Assembly (NCBI RefSeq): GCF_030272615.1
Contig: NC_081411.1
Location: 213,087,744 to 213,151,743 of the forward strand
Reading direction: 5' to 3'
Source: Cryptomeria japonica
Taxonomy: Eukaryota > Streptophyta > Pinopsida > Cupressales > Cupressaceae
DNA: 64,000 nucleotides
The notes under the pieces were generated by a model. That model ran no database searches and was not told where the DNA came from. It worked only from the letters and a program-made list of their open reading frames with translations. Within the stretch, counting starts at the first letter, position 1; the number at the start of each line of letters is the position of its first letter. The position numbers were made by a program, and so were the translations under genes. Positions 1 to 11,035 of the stretch are shown here, piece by piece.

Positions 1-9
1 AAAAACAAG

Positions 10-190
10 CAGTGCGTACGTGGTTCTAAAATTTGAAATGACCGCATATGCACTTAGGTTTGTTGTTCCCGAGCCTAGAGAAGGTAGCGCGTACGTGCTA
101 CCTCTAGGAAAATGAGCGCGTACCCACTACTTATAGGAAAATGAGCATGTACATGCTAATAATCCCTAAAGAATGGCGTACGCAGTACCT
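10..190. repeat. Subterminal palindromic repeats, block 1 of element A
   Basis: About six copies of a degenerate palindrome lie 20-35 bases apart, for example GCGCGTACGTGCTACC near 90, GAGCGCGTACCCACTAC near 114, GAGCATGTACATGCTAA near 144 and GGCGTACGCAGTACC near 174. The core is GYRTACRYGC. Related copies occur at 8830-9060 and 11537-11690. Clusters of short motifs near the ends of plant DNA transposons usually bind the transposase or an accessory protein; that role is inferred here. Confidence 0.6.
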
Positions 191-247
191 GCCAAAAAAT
201 GTTTAAAAAAAAACTGGGTCTTATTTTCCCATGAAAGGTGCGTTTTT

Positions 248-434
248 ATTTTGTTTTTTCTTCATTTTCTCTCCTAAACCACGAACAGGGTGCTAGATTT
301 CTCCTCCAGACACTATGGATCAAGGTTAGTTTTTGTTAATTTTTGTTTTTTCTTCATTTTCTCTCCTAAACCATGAACGGGTTGCTAGATTTCTCCTCCA
401 GACACTATGGATCAAGGTTAGTTTTTGTTAATTT
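248..434 (+). repeat. 92-bp tandem duplication over the accessory-gene start
   Basis: Two copies with a 92-base offset each contain the pyrimidine-rich leader, the ATG and the first splice donor (ATGGATCAAG followed by GTTAGT). ATGs therefore lie at 315 and 407. The copies differ at a few bases only (CACGAACAGGG versus CATGAACGGG). Either ATG could start the accessory gene; splicing from the second is the simplest model. Confidence 0.85.
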
Positions 435-3007
435 TTGTCTTTCTTTCCCATTTGTTCAATTTTTTTTACATTTTGAATTTAATTTCATTAATTTTGATTA
501 AGGTTTTTCATTTTTTGTTTCAAGAACCAGATTCTTCTAATCCACAACAAGAACAACCAAATGCACCTCTTGAAAACTCACAAGATACACCCCCAATTCC
601 TCCTTTTGATTGCACACCTGAAACAAAGGAGCAATTAATTAATCAGTTAGGACAAAATACGTCTAAAATTAATAGACTGATTGATAAATTGAAAACATCT
701 GAACTTGAGCATCATCAATCCCTCGCCACTAACCTAGAAACATTAGCTAGTGATGCCATAGCTGCTTCCACACAAATTACCAAATGGGGAAACTTTAGGG
801 ATAGGTGTCATCAATTCTATGCCGATGGGCTATCATACGAGGGAGTCAAAAACAAAAATATTAGTAAACAAGAAATATGTGCCCTTTTCATTGATCCCAA
901 AATTGGTCAGTCGTTACCTCTTAATGCAAAGAGGTTTCTCATACATTGGTGTACCAATGTGCAGATGAAGAATCTTTTTTGGCAGATGTGGTAGATGGTC
1001 TTTAATGATCCACCTTGTAATAATTATGAGGTGTCATTATATTTTTTGAGAAAAGTATACTGTGAGTTTGTGCTCAATGTGCGGCCAAACTATTTTGACA
1101 TGAGAGAGTTCCATAGTAGAGGTGACGGCTCTGCCCAAGATAGACTTGGAGCCCGTAGGCGATTACCCATGGAGAGTTGCCGCCCACTAGCACCCAAACC
1201 CAAGGTACATCAGGCTGTCCCAGTAGAGCTGAAAGAGTCGATGGAGCTACAGACTCTTTAGGCGGCCACAACATTGACTGGTGCCATCATCCAGCATGGG
1301 ATGTCGTTAGCACGCCCTATTGTACTGGATGATTAGCCATTAGTTTCTCCAGGTGGCAACAGAGAGCCCATCCAACATATGTGTGTCAGTTGCTCAGGGA
1401 TATGCTCAGGGATAGATGATGCAGCTAGTGCAGATGGATCCACATCTCATCCATGCATGATTTATGAGAGTAGATGTCAGGCCCGTACGATTGAGGATTC
1501 ATGCTAGCAAATGAGTTGATGGACATGGTGTTTTCCCATCAGTAACAGACACAGGTGTGTTGATTTGAATTCATAGCATTTTATTTATCATTCACTTTAA
1601 ATTTGTAATTATATAAAAGAATTTTCATTTATACATTGATTTAAATTGAGAGAAATAATATGCATTTTAGGATGCAGTAGCGGTATCCCAAACTCCTCCC
1701 CCAGTTACTATAGCTGCAACTTCAATGCTTGAGGTATAAATTTTGTAACATGTTAAAATAGAATAGTACACTTTGAATTCAAAAAAAATATAAGATATAC
1801 TAACTATCTTTAATGATTGGTCCAATTTTTGGTTTGTAGGTGTTGACAGGGGACCAAATGTCTCAGATTGATGACATTACACTTTCAGTGATTGATTTTG
1901 GCCTACAAGGCTATACGGTATCATATTTTGTACAACCCTTTTTATGTATTGTTTCGATGGAATATGCAAGTCATTTCATTTTAGATTTTTAAAATTATGT
2001 TTGATATATTATCTGTACTAATATCTCATGTTAATTTTGTTTTTTAGAGTACCCCCTCTGCGTCTAGGGCTCGTCCTAAGAAAAATAATTCGTCAAAGAT
2101 GCCAAAACATGGGAAGAAGGTAATTGAACACATTTTTAGTTGTACAATTGTTTGAAAATGTTGAAATCAAGTATTAGTTGGGGTTTGTAGATTGATTAGT
2201 GTTTTTTTGTCTATTTTACATGTACAACGACCATTGAGCTATGTGGATTTGTTGAATGCACCCGATTCACCCGTGCATCAAGAGAGGGTGGAGGTATGTA
2301 TCTCTACTTTATTTTCTTGATTTCATGATTATATGCACGCGTACATGTGAACTTGTGATATATTATAATCTTATAATTTTTTCATACAGGAAATATCAAT
2401 AGTTGTTTCATCAATGGCGAACCCTCCCCCGTGCACTGGAGAAGCATCTCAGGATTTGATTCACTTTTGTTTGATATATTACTTTAATTATTTTTAACCT
2501 ACAATACTTATCATTATATTAATTGTATTTAATCTTTGATCATTTTTTGTATAGGTAATAGCGACAGTTTCTCCATCAATGGTGAGCCATCCTTAGTCCA
2601 TTGGAGAAGCATCTCAGGCATAGGTATGTCATTGTTCTATCTATTATAGCTTTTAAGTGTTTTTGATATATTTATGTTAGTACATTGTATTAATTGTACA
2701 TTTAATCTACAATAGACCCCTTCACGATACGACCATAACATGGATCCTTTTAAGTATGTCTTCAAGAAAACTCCTAAGAGTGACAAGGAGAGGAGAGTGA
2801 AGATATTAGCTCCTAGATCAGTTGATGAGGTAATATACATTTAAATTGCAAAGGAATTATAGTTAAATGCATAGTTATGTTGTTAATTGTGAACTATTTT
2901 CTACAAAAGAATTCTAACTTGGCTTTTGAATTATGGTTTTGTAGCCATCTACAGAGCTGCATACTGCATCAAAGAGGCTTGATTTTGATAATCCACCACA
3001 ATTTTAG
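407..3007 (+). pseudogene. Element A accessory gene, about ten exons, nonsense-mutated
   Basis: I do not recognise the product. A short first exon (407-416) splices over a 108-base intron to a long exon beginning at 525, giving a start MDQEPDSSNPQQEQ. The long exon stays in one frame to about 1554 but carries TAG at 992, 1259 and 1334. Small exons follow, all multiples of three in phase 0: 1671-1733, 1840-1917, 2048-2119, about 2228-2293, from 2390, 2555-2633, 2716-2829 and 2945-3007, each with GT/AG borders except the weak ones near 2227 and 2456. The protein is hydrophilic and Ser/Pro-rich with a basic, NLS-like stretch (RPKKNNSSKMPKHGKK). The segment YEVSLYFLRKVYCEF aligns with DEFPLYFCKQLFVEF of the accessory gene in element B. 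Its convergence with the transposase suggests a DNA-binding or regulatory partner; that is inference. Confidence 0.6.
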
Positions 3008-3477
3008 GATCATATAGTGTTAGTTTTGGTCATAGAATGACCAATACATGTAGATATATTCTACATTTTTATTGTATATCAATTTGGACATGGCATATGC
3101 CACATTTTTTTAATACTTGTATTGACTTGGTAGACATGCCTTTTTTTGATATATATAAATGTTGATATTCGATCCAATAAATGTGTACTAAATTCATTAT
3201 TTTGTGGTTGTCCTTTTATAAATTTAATTGATCATTTGCCTATGTAATCAACAATATGAATATAAACAACAAAAATATATGATATAAAACATTGCAATCA
3301 TGGAATATGATTTGATAAAATTTCTAAAATGTTGAATTAACCCTACAAAACTAGTTGTATTCAGTTCATTATTGTGTACTCATTGTATTTGGTGGCTTCC
3401 CTTTTGTAAATTTAAATGAATATTTGTATATGTAATCAATAATATGAATATAACCAACAATATGTGTTTGGTGTGAG
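3008..3477. other. AT-rich spacer
   Basis: No gene is visible. The stretch is the presumed 3' flank of the accessory gene. It contains a weak internal repeat (wording near 3225-3270 and 3415-3460 is similar, around 'ATGTAATCAACAATATGAATATAA'). Confidence 0.5.
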
Positions 3478-5060
3478 AGCACCCTCACGCTCGCAATGGT
3501 CAAATTTTGGTTATCGTGTACACAAATTGAATTCATGAGCACATCCAGGTGGGTAGGTTTATGCTAGGCATGCCCCTTTTGTGCATCCCAAAGTGCCAAA
3601 ACGTCGAGAGTCATACCCTACTGGAGCAATCTCTCAAGTGCCTTGAGTCCAAAAAATTGTCAGAATTGGACGGATTGTTTCTTCTAATCCAGGACACATA
3701 TGATCAATCTATTTGAACCAGTGGGGTTGCGTGAGGATCCTCTACAATGGCCTATCTTGATTTTTGATGACTCGGAGCCATTTTCAGTCGGTAGCATTTT
3801 TTCGCCTATTGCAAAAATTGTTAGTTGCATGCAATGCAAAGTTGAAGGATTGGCTAGAATTGATTTGGTTCGCCGTGTGCACAAACCGACATCACGAGCG
3901 TGTTCGGGTGGGAAGGTTTATGCTAGGCATGGCACTATCGTGCATCCCTAAGCATCGAAATGTCGAGAGTCATACCCTACCGACACAATCTCTCAAGTTC
4001 TCTGAGTCCAAAAATTTATCAAATTTGACGGACTGTTTCTTCCAATCCAGGACACATACGATCGATCTGTTTGAACCTGTGGGGTTGCGTGAGGCTCCTC
4101 TATAATGACCTATCTTAGTTTTTGATGAATCAAATCCATTTTCAATTGGTAGCATTTTTTGACTGCTGTAGAAATCGTCAATTGCATGCAATGCAAAGTT
4201 GCAGGATTGGCTAGAATTGATTTGGTTTGTCATGTGCACAAAATGATGTCACGTATCTGAGTGGATAGGTTTATTCTAGGCATGCCCCTGCCATGCATCC
4301 CAAAGCGCCAAAATGTCAAGAGTCATACCCTACCGATGCGATCTCTCAAGTGCCCTGAGTCCAAAAAATTGTCAAAATTTGACGGACTGTTTCTTCCAAT
4401 CCAGGACACATATGATTGATCTTTTTAAACTTGTGAGGTCGCATGAGGCTCCTCTACAATGTCCTATCTCAGTTTTTGACGACTCAGAGCCATTTTCAAT
4501 TGGTAGGATTTTTTCGCCTGCTGCAAAAATCGTCAGTTGAATGCAATGCAAAGTTGCAGGATTGGCTAGACTTGATTCGGTTCATCGTGTGCACAAACCG
4601 ACGTCACGAGCGCATTTGAGTGGGCAATTTTATGCTAGTCATGCCCCTTTCATGCATCCCAAACCGCTGGAACATCGAGAGTCATACCCTACCGACGCGA
4701 TCTCTCAAGTGCTCTGAGTCCAAAAAATTGTCAAAATTTGATGGACTATTTCTTCCAATCCATGACACATATGATCGATCTATTTGAACCTGTGGGGTTG
4801 CGTGAGGCTCTTATACAATGGTCTATCTCAGTTTTTGATGACTCGAAGCCATTTTCAATTGGTAGAATTTTTTGCCTGTTGCAAAAACCGTCAGTTGCAT
4901 ACAATGCAAAGTTGCAGGATTGGCTATAATTGATTTGGTTCGTCATGTGCATAAACCGAAGTCATGAGCATTTCTGGGTGGGCAGGTTTATGCTAGGAAT
5001 TCCCCTATCATGCATCCAAAAGCGTCAGAACATCGAGAGTCATACCCTACCGGTGCAATG
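3478..5060. repeat. Tandem array, about 4.4 units of about 358 bp
   Basis: A landmark (GGTTTATGCTAGGCATG and variants) recurs at 3556, 3915, 4268, 4626 and 4985, that is at spacings of 359, 353, 358 and 359. A second landmark (CAGGACACATATGATC) recurs in register. Units differ by scattered substitutions and small indels. Reading frames in this block (63-113 codons) are by-products of the repeat and are not called as genes. The array lies between the two convergent genes of element A. Confidence 0.9.
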
Positions 5061-5299
5061 TACAAGTTGCATGACAACTTTTTTGACAATAATGACAATT
5101 TTTGCTCAAATTGTATCTAGTCTCAATCTATGACCCCTATGACCCAATAATGACTCGAATAATTCTCCATGATTATACAAGAATAAAGAATGCTCATGAT
5201 TGACCTTATCACACCACATATACTCAAAACATAGTCACAAAACATTGACACAAAAAATAGTCACAAAACATTGTCACATATTATTCAAAAATTTGCCTC

Positions 5300-5540
5300 T
5301 AAATATGGTCAAATCAGCTCTTGGCTATTTGATTATACAAAAAAATGTCTTACAAATCATCTCATGGGCTTTTATACAAAATTTGGCATTACAATATGTG
5401 CACTTCAGCTCATCGCCATTTTAATATACAATATTTGGCATGTACATATGTACAAATAAGCTCATTGCCATTTAAATATACAAAATTATGCCCCTAAACA
5501 TGTAAAAATCAGCTCATGGGCATTTATATATATAAAAAAA
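5300..5540. repeat. Imperfect short tandem repeats, about 60 bp
   Basis: Four or more copies of a unit containing 'TCAGCTCATGGGCATTT' and 'TATACAAAATTTGGCAT' follow one another. They sit just beyond the 3' end of the transposase-like gene on -. Confidence 0.6.
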
Positions 5541-5608
5541 TGAATATAGAACAATTCGTCGATGATATATACAAAATTCTCAAAATCATTCTACTCTGAA
5601 CCATAGAA

Positions 5609-8433
5609 TCAATCAAGTGAGCCTTCAGGATCAGCTCTAACCCATATTGTGTCAAGTATTGCCTCGTGGTCAGATTCACGAACTTTCCATAAAATCTTGT
5701 TATGAGGTCTACCACGATACTTCATCAAATGAATATTTGTTGCAACAATAAGGCTAGAGAAATGAAGAATATGTTTGTGTGTTTCAAAGTCCTCAAACAA
5801 CCAAACATAAAAATTCTTGATAGGGTATCTCCAAAGCCATGTTCCTGTCACAACAACAGACCCTATTGGGTACTCAATACCCTCTCCATCAATGATTGTG
5901 GTTGTAAATTTTATTTTTGGCTCAACACAATGACACAAATAGTAATCTATTCCTTCTTCATTGTTCTCTTCTACAACAACTGCATACACATGACCTACAC
6001 TTTATAAAGTGTTAATTAATACAAAAAATAAATTATGATGTACAACAAAATGAACCAAAAAGAATACTTGCAAAAAAATTAACTCAAAAAATCACCTGAA
6101 TCCACTAGGTCAGATACATGGTCAAAATCCACTGATGTCTCCATCTGGCTCAATTGTAGTGCTATGTGAATTTGATATGTATCAATGGGAACCAACGGTC
6201 TACAAGACCATTTCTCAACCCACTCTTGTGATTCACATTCTTCCCACAAAAAATACATGAATGAAGAGAAAAAACATACCATCTGTCTCATATAAATTAC
6301 CAGTGAACTTGAATTTGAACTCATAAATGAGTGCATGTCTCTCGATCCTGCAACTGTACAACAATCTAGAAAACTTTCAATGTTAGATTCAGTGATCAAC
6401 CAAAAATATCTACGAACCATTGACGTACCTGGATTACCTGGATCCATCGTAGACTTACACCATCGCACAATTGTTTTTGTATCTATCAACTCAACACCAC
6501 CTTCATACTTCAATTGTTCTCTAGCTAGGGCTCTTTTCACACATGCTCCTGCACCATCGTGCTCTCCCTTACCATGTCCAGCCTAAGTGAAATTCCAAAA
6601 ATATTGTACACCACTTGTCATATGCATCCTTGTCAACCAATAAAAAATCCTTGCATGCTTGAATTGTGCGGTGTAATTATCTGACCATATTAAGTGTCGG
6701 TTGTATCGTATGTTCCTTTCCCTTAAACTATCATAGAAAACTTTAAAGAATCATTGTACAAACTCTAATGAATGAGTACGATCATCACTTATGTAGAAGT
6801 GATACTCTCTTACAACCTTTCTTTCCTCCTCTGTGCTATCATCTGAATGCATGAATACTATGTGTACAAAAATAGAAACTTGTGTAAAGTGATAATACAT
6901 AGATTGCGCTTCATTTTGAGGTTGTAGTGTATAATTTTCAGCAAAATCAATGATAGAGACAATGGTGCCAAGAGGAAATGTGTACTTATATAACTTAAAT
7001 TTCTCATCTAACCATCTACCTCTATGTGTATGCATTATGTACTCATAAACTAGTTTCTCTTGAAACATTTTTATAAATTCAGCTACACATATATCATTTT
7101 TCACTAGCTAACATCTCTTCAAATCTTTTCCTTCTTTAACTCCATATGTGACTGTCTTGTATTTTCTGAAAGAAACTAGTTTCGTACCAATTTCATGTGT
7201 GCTCTCCAAATGTGCGCATCTTGGTAAACGTTGCAAACCACCGCATATAGCACAGGAACCTTCCAAACAAGGCATCTTATAATAAATGCAACCATCATGT
7301 CTATTACATAGTACACTTGAAATAAATTCTCTTATCGACTTAGGAGGTGCTTGTATATTGTATTCCTACAAAACACCATTAGTGTGCAAAGTAGAACAAA
7401 TATGATGAAAAATATCATAGTGCATGGAAAACTCAATATGCATTCTACAACAACACGTGGTGCGTACATGATTAATCTTAATATAAAAAGGTTTTGCCAT
7501 TTCAAAAAATCTTTGAGAAATTCTTATTTGAGGAAAATTTTGAAGGAATCTTTCATAAAATTTAGTTTGAGTCATATCCAAATAGTGTTTGGCATGTGGC
7601 TCACGATTTGTAGACCCAATTCGCCTTCTAACAACATCTCTTTGGTTGGGAGAAACTCTTGTGTTGTCATGCCAAAATTTTTCAATTAATGTTCTTAGTG
7701 CATCAACAACAACCTTGTCTTTGCGTGGTAGTCTACCCGAGAATGCCCAAAGAGAATTATTGTTAGGTTCCTCTATTTTTTCCCGCCTCTTTAATGCTTT
7801 ACTTAATGTTGTTCTACTAACGTTTAATGACTTACATGTTTTTCTTAAATGATCTTTTTTTATTTTCTTGCTCATTATGGTTGATGTTATGACACATCGA
7901 GTAGCACTAGAATCTTTAGTACGTGATTTTGAACCAATACCTTGATATGCATCAAATATATTTCTCACTATAGTTCTTTCATTATTACTTTCAGATGATC
8001 TTAGGCCTAGAATTTTCATTGTCTCTCTAAAATTCAAATTTTTAATCATTTGAACAATTAGTTGACATCTTGCAGTTTGATTGAAGTTTTCAAAATAGTT
8101 TTGCCATATTCTTTTAACCATTCTCCTACAAGTTCGTTCATTCATTTTATTGGGCATTGGCTTCAATATATTCTCATCAATGTCAATTAGATACTTTGGT
8201 TTCCTATGAATGATTGTAGGAGGTGTTAACATCGATGCATTATGTACATTCAATTCATCAAATAGAGAAGGTGTATGTTCATCATTTAATTCATTATTCA
8301 ATCTAGTATCTTCTTCAATTGCATTAGGTTCATACGGTAAATCAAATTTCTCTTCTTCAATTGCATTAGGTGCATTATGTTCATTTGGTAAATAGAATTG
8401 AGATGTTGAGGATGACATACCTTCTTCTCCCAT
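5609..8433 (-). pseudogene. Element A transposase-like gene, in one frame with four stops
   Basis: From the ATG at 8433 one reading frame runs to 6096; a 101-base intron (6095-5995, GT/AG) then leads to a last exon 5994-5609. The product would be about 907 residues. Stops interrupt it at 7366, 7105, 6751 and about 6585, with no frameshift. In order: an acidic N-terminus; a helical region (about residues 85-230) with a likely helix-turn-helix (SLNVSRTTLSKALKRR); a Cys cluster near 7290-7250 (C...C...C..C); then IIDFAENYT near 6945, FYISDD near 6790, IWSDNYTAQFK near 6655 and GHGKGEHDG near 6575. The spaced Asp residues suggest a DDE/D-type nuclease. A C-terminal domain of about 125 residues follows. 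The protein in element B aligns along its length, including the intron position. The motif set recalls widespread uncharacterised eukaryotic proteins sometimes labelled NOF-FB or MULE-like; I cannot confirm that assignment. Confidence 0.7.
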
Positions 8434-8829
8434 TGTTCTTATGTCATGTAATTTCTACATACATTGCCTTTGTCTTTCCTTTTCATCCTCTCGATGTTCC
8501 ATCATTCCTCACTTGATCTTTCCCATGGTTGATATCAGTTGTCCTAAATAGATATCATATTACATATATATGTAAACAAAAGTTCATAAACAAACAAATA
8601 ACCTTAAATATGCATCTTATCACTATTTTTTGGAATCAAACTATTAAACAATAACAATAATATTGACAAAAATAATAAGAACAACAATTCAATCATTTGA
8701 AATCATGTAAAAACAAAAAATTCACTTACTTCTATGTATAAAACAATGATAGAAGTGTAGACACAGTTCCAGTGGGGCCTTTCAACGACCTAAAAAACTT
8801 CTTTGAGGCCGCTGAGGCTCTTGGCCAAC
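8434..8829. other. Upstream flank of the transposase-like gene
   Basis: The stretch is AT-rich and contains no recognised gene. It may hold the promoter or 5' untranslated exons of the - strand gene, but I see no convincing TATA box or splice site that fixes this. Confidence 0.4.
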
Positions 8830-9120
8830 TAAAACTATGTCTACATACCGCGTATGGGCTACATTAATATTCATCGTGTGCGCTGTTAGTTCATAAAATA
8901 TTGGCAAGCCCAACGGGTATTTTTTTTTCCCATTCTGTACTAATAAGTAGCGCATACGAGCTCCTAAGCTAAAAAAATGTTATAGCAGGGGTAGCGAATA
9001 ATGGGCTCAATACCTCGTATGTGCTTACAAGTAATAAGTACCATGTACATGCTCCTACACCTTAAAAATTTTATGGTAGGGCAAGTGAACTAATAGGTTT
9101 AGTACCCTCGCACACTCGCT
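8830..9120. repeat. Subterminal palindromic repeats, block 2 of element A
   Basis: Copies such as CGCGTATGGGCTAC, TAGCGCATACGAGCTCC, CTCGTATGTGCTTAC and CATGTACATGCTCC share the RYRTACRYGC core with the left block at 10-190. This block lies outside the transposase start and could be the real right end of element A. Confidence 0.5.
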
Positions 9121-9139
9121 ATTTGTAGTAGAAAAGAAT

Positions 9140-9217
9140 GTGAATGAAAAGGGATGGAGGGAGAGAGAGAGGAGAGAGGAGGGGGGAGGGAGAGAGGAGG
9201 GGGAGCAGAAGGAGGAG

Positions 9218-9286
<69 letters not shown>

Positions 9287-9682
9287 AGAGAGAGAGAGAG
9301 AGGGAAGGAGGGAGAGGGAGAGAGGGAGAGGGAGAGATGGAGAGGGAGAGAGGGAGAGAGAGGGGGGGGAGGGAGAGGAAGAGAGAGAGAGAGAGGGAAG
9401 GAGGGAGAGGGAGAGAAGGAGAGAGAGAGAGGGAGAGGGAGAGAAGGAGAGAGAGAGAGGGAGAGGGAGAGAGGGGGGGAGGGAGGGAGAGAGAGAGAGG
9501 GAGGGGGAGGGAGGGATAGAAGAAGGGTTATGGAGGAAGGGAGAAGGGGAGAGAGGGAGAGAGAGGAAGAGAGAGGGAGAGGGAGAGGGGGGAGAGAGAG
9601 AGGGAGCAAGAGAGAAGGAGAGGAAGAGAGAGGGAGAGGAAGAGAGAGAGAGGGAAGAAGGCAGAGGAGAGGAGAGAGAGAG

Positions 9683-9737
<55 letters not shown>

Positions 9738-9847
9738 GAGAGAGTGGGGAGGGAGAGAGAGAGGGAGGGGGGAGGGAGGAGAGAAGAAGGGTTATGGAGT
9801 AAGGGAGAAGGGGATGAGGAGGGAGAGAGAGGTAGAGGAGAGAGAGG

Positions 9848-9886
<39 letters not shown>

Positions 9887-9891
9887 TGAGA

Positions 9892-9922
<31 letters not shown>

Positions 9923-10501
9923 GGAGGGAGCGGAAGGAGGGAGAGAGAGAGGGAGGGGGAGGGAGAGAAGAAGGGTTATGGAGGAAGGGAGAGAGAGAGA
10001 GGAGGGAGCACAAAGGGAGATAGAGGGAGAGAGAGAGAGGGGGGAGGGTGGGAGAGAGTAGGGGGGAAGGAGGGAGAGAGACATGGAGAGACAGAGAGGG
10101 AGACAGAGAGCAGGGGGGGAGGGTGGGAGAGAGGGGGAGGGAGGGAGAGAACAGGGAGACAGAGAGGGAGACAGAAGAGAGGGGGGAGGGTGGGGATGAG
10201 GGGGGAGGGAGGGAGAGAAAGGGAGACAGAGAGGGAGACAGAGAGAGAAAGGGAGACAGAGAGGGAGACAGAGAGAGGGGGGAGTTAGGGAGAGAAGAAA
10301 GGGGTATGGAGGAAGGGAGAGGGAGGAGAGAGAGAGAGGGGGAGAGTAGGGGGGAGGGAGAGAGAAGGAAGGGGGAGGGAGGGAGAGAGGGATAGAAGGA
10401 GGGGGGAGGGAGAGGAAGAGAGATAGAGGGAAGACAGGGAGAGGGAGAGAGACAGGGGGAGGGAGGTAAGGTAGGAGAGAGGGAGAGAGGTAGAGGGAGG
10501 G

Positions 10502-10544
<43 letters not shown>

Positions 10545-10590
10545 GAGAGGAGAGAGAGAGAGAGAGAGAGGAGGGAGAGGAAGAGAGCGA
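9140..10590. repeat. GA-rich microsatellite and minisatellite, about 1.45 kb
   Basis: The + strand is almost purely purine: (GA)n runs, GGGAGAGAGA units, and higher-order units such as AAGAAGGGTTATGGAGGAAGG at about 9525, 9785, 9970 and 10,295. The long Arg/Glu and Ser/Leu/Pro reading frames over this block on both strands are repeat artefacts. The extreme strand asymmetry could favour triplex (H-DNA) structure; that is inference. Confidence 0.97.
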
Positions 10591-10850
10591 GACCATTAAT
10601 GACACCATATGAAGTCCTAAGGGGTCGTTGGAGACCATATGACCCCTAACAACACCATATGGTGTCCTAAAGTCTCATAAGGTGTCCTAAGGATCATAGG
10701 ACACCATAAGACACATAACGACATCATACAGTGTCGTATGGTGTCTTAAGGGGTCCTATGATGTCCTAAGGGGTCACAAGATACCATATGACCTCTTAGG
10801 AAACAATATGACCTCTAATGACACCTAATGGGGTCATATGGTGGGCTAAT
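10590..10850. repeat. Short tandem/inverted repeats of CATATGGTGTCCTAAGG type
   Basis: Words such as CCATATGGTGTCCTAA, GGACACCATAAGACAC and GGGGTCCTATGATGTCC recur in both orientations every 15-25 bases. They resemble the CCCCTTAGGACCACATAAG words of the satellite at 20,885-22,255 and the CCTTAAGACC words near 50,070-50,240. Confidence 0.75.
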
Positions 10851-11035
10851 AAAATGATATATTATTTAAAAGTTATGAATAGAACATCAATAGTTTAATT
10901 TTGATATAGCTAAGTTAGACCATTGTCAGCATAAGAGAGACTCCAAGTGAACAAACAATGAGGCTTCGCTAAAAAGAAAGTGTAAGAGCTTGACCTAACC
11001 CTAAGAGTACTGCCTTTCTAAAACATATGATTCTA

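Noticed and set aside
3684-4952. Repeated frames containing IDLFEPVGLRE
   Set aside because: They recur once per 358-bp unit on both strands and drift between frames; this is repeat, not a multi-copy gene.
9055-10638. Long frames of Ser/Leu/Pro or Arg/Glu/Gly on both strands
   Set aside because: They translate the GA-rich repeat; composition is purely that of the microsatellite and frames are open on both strands at once.
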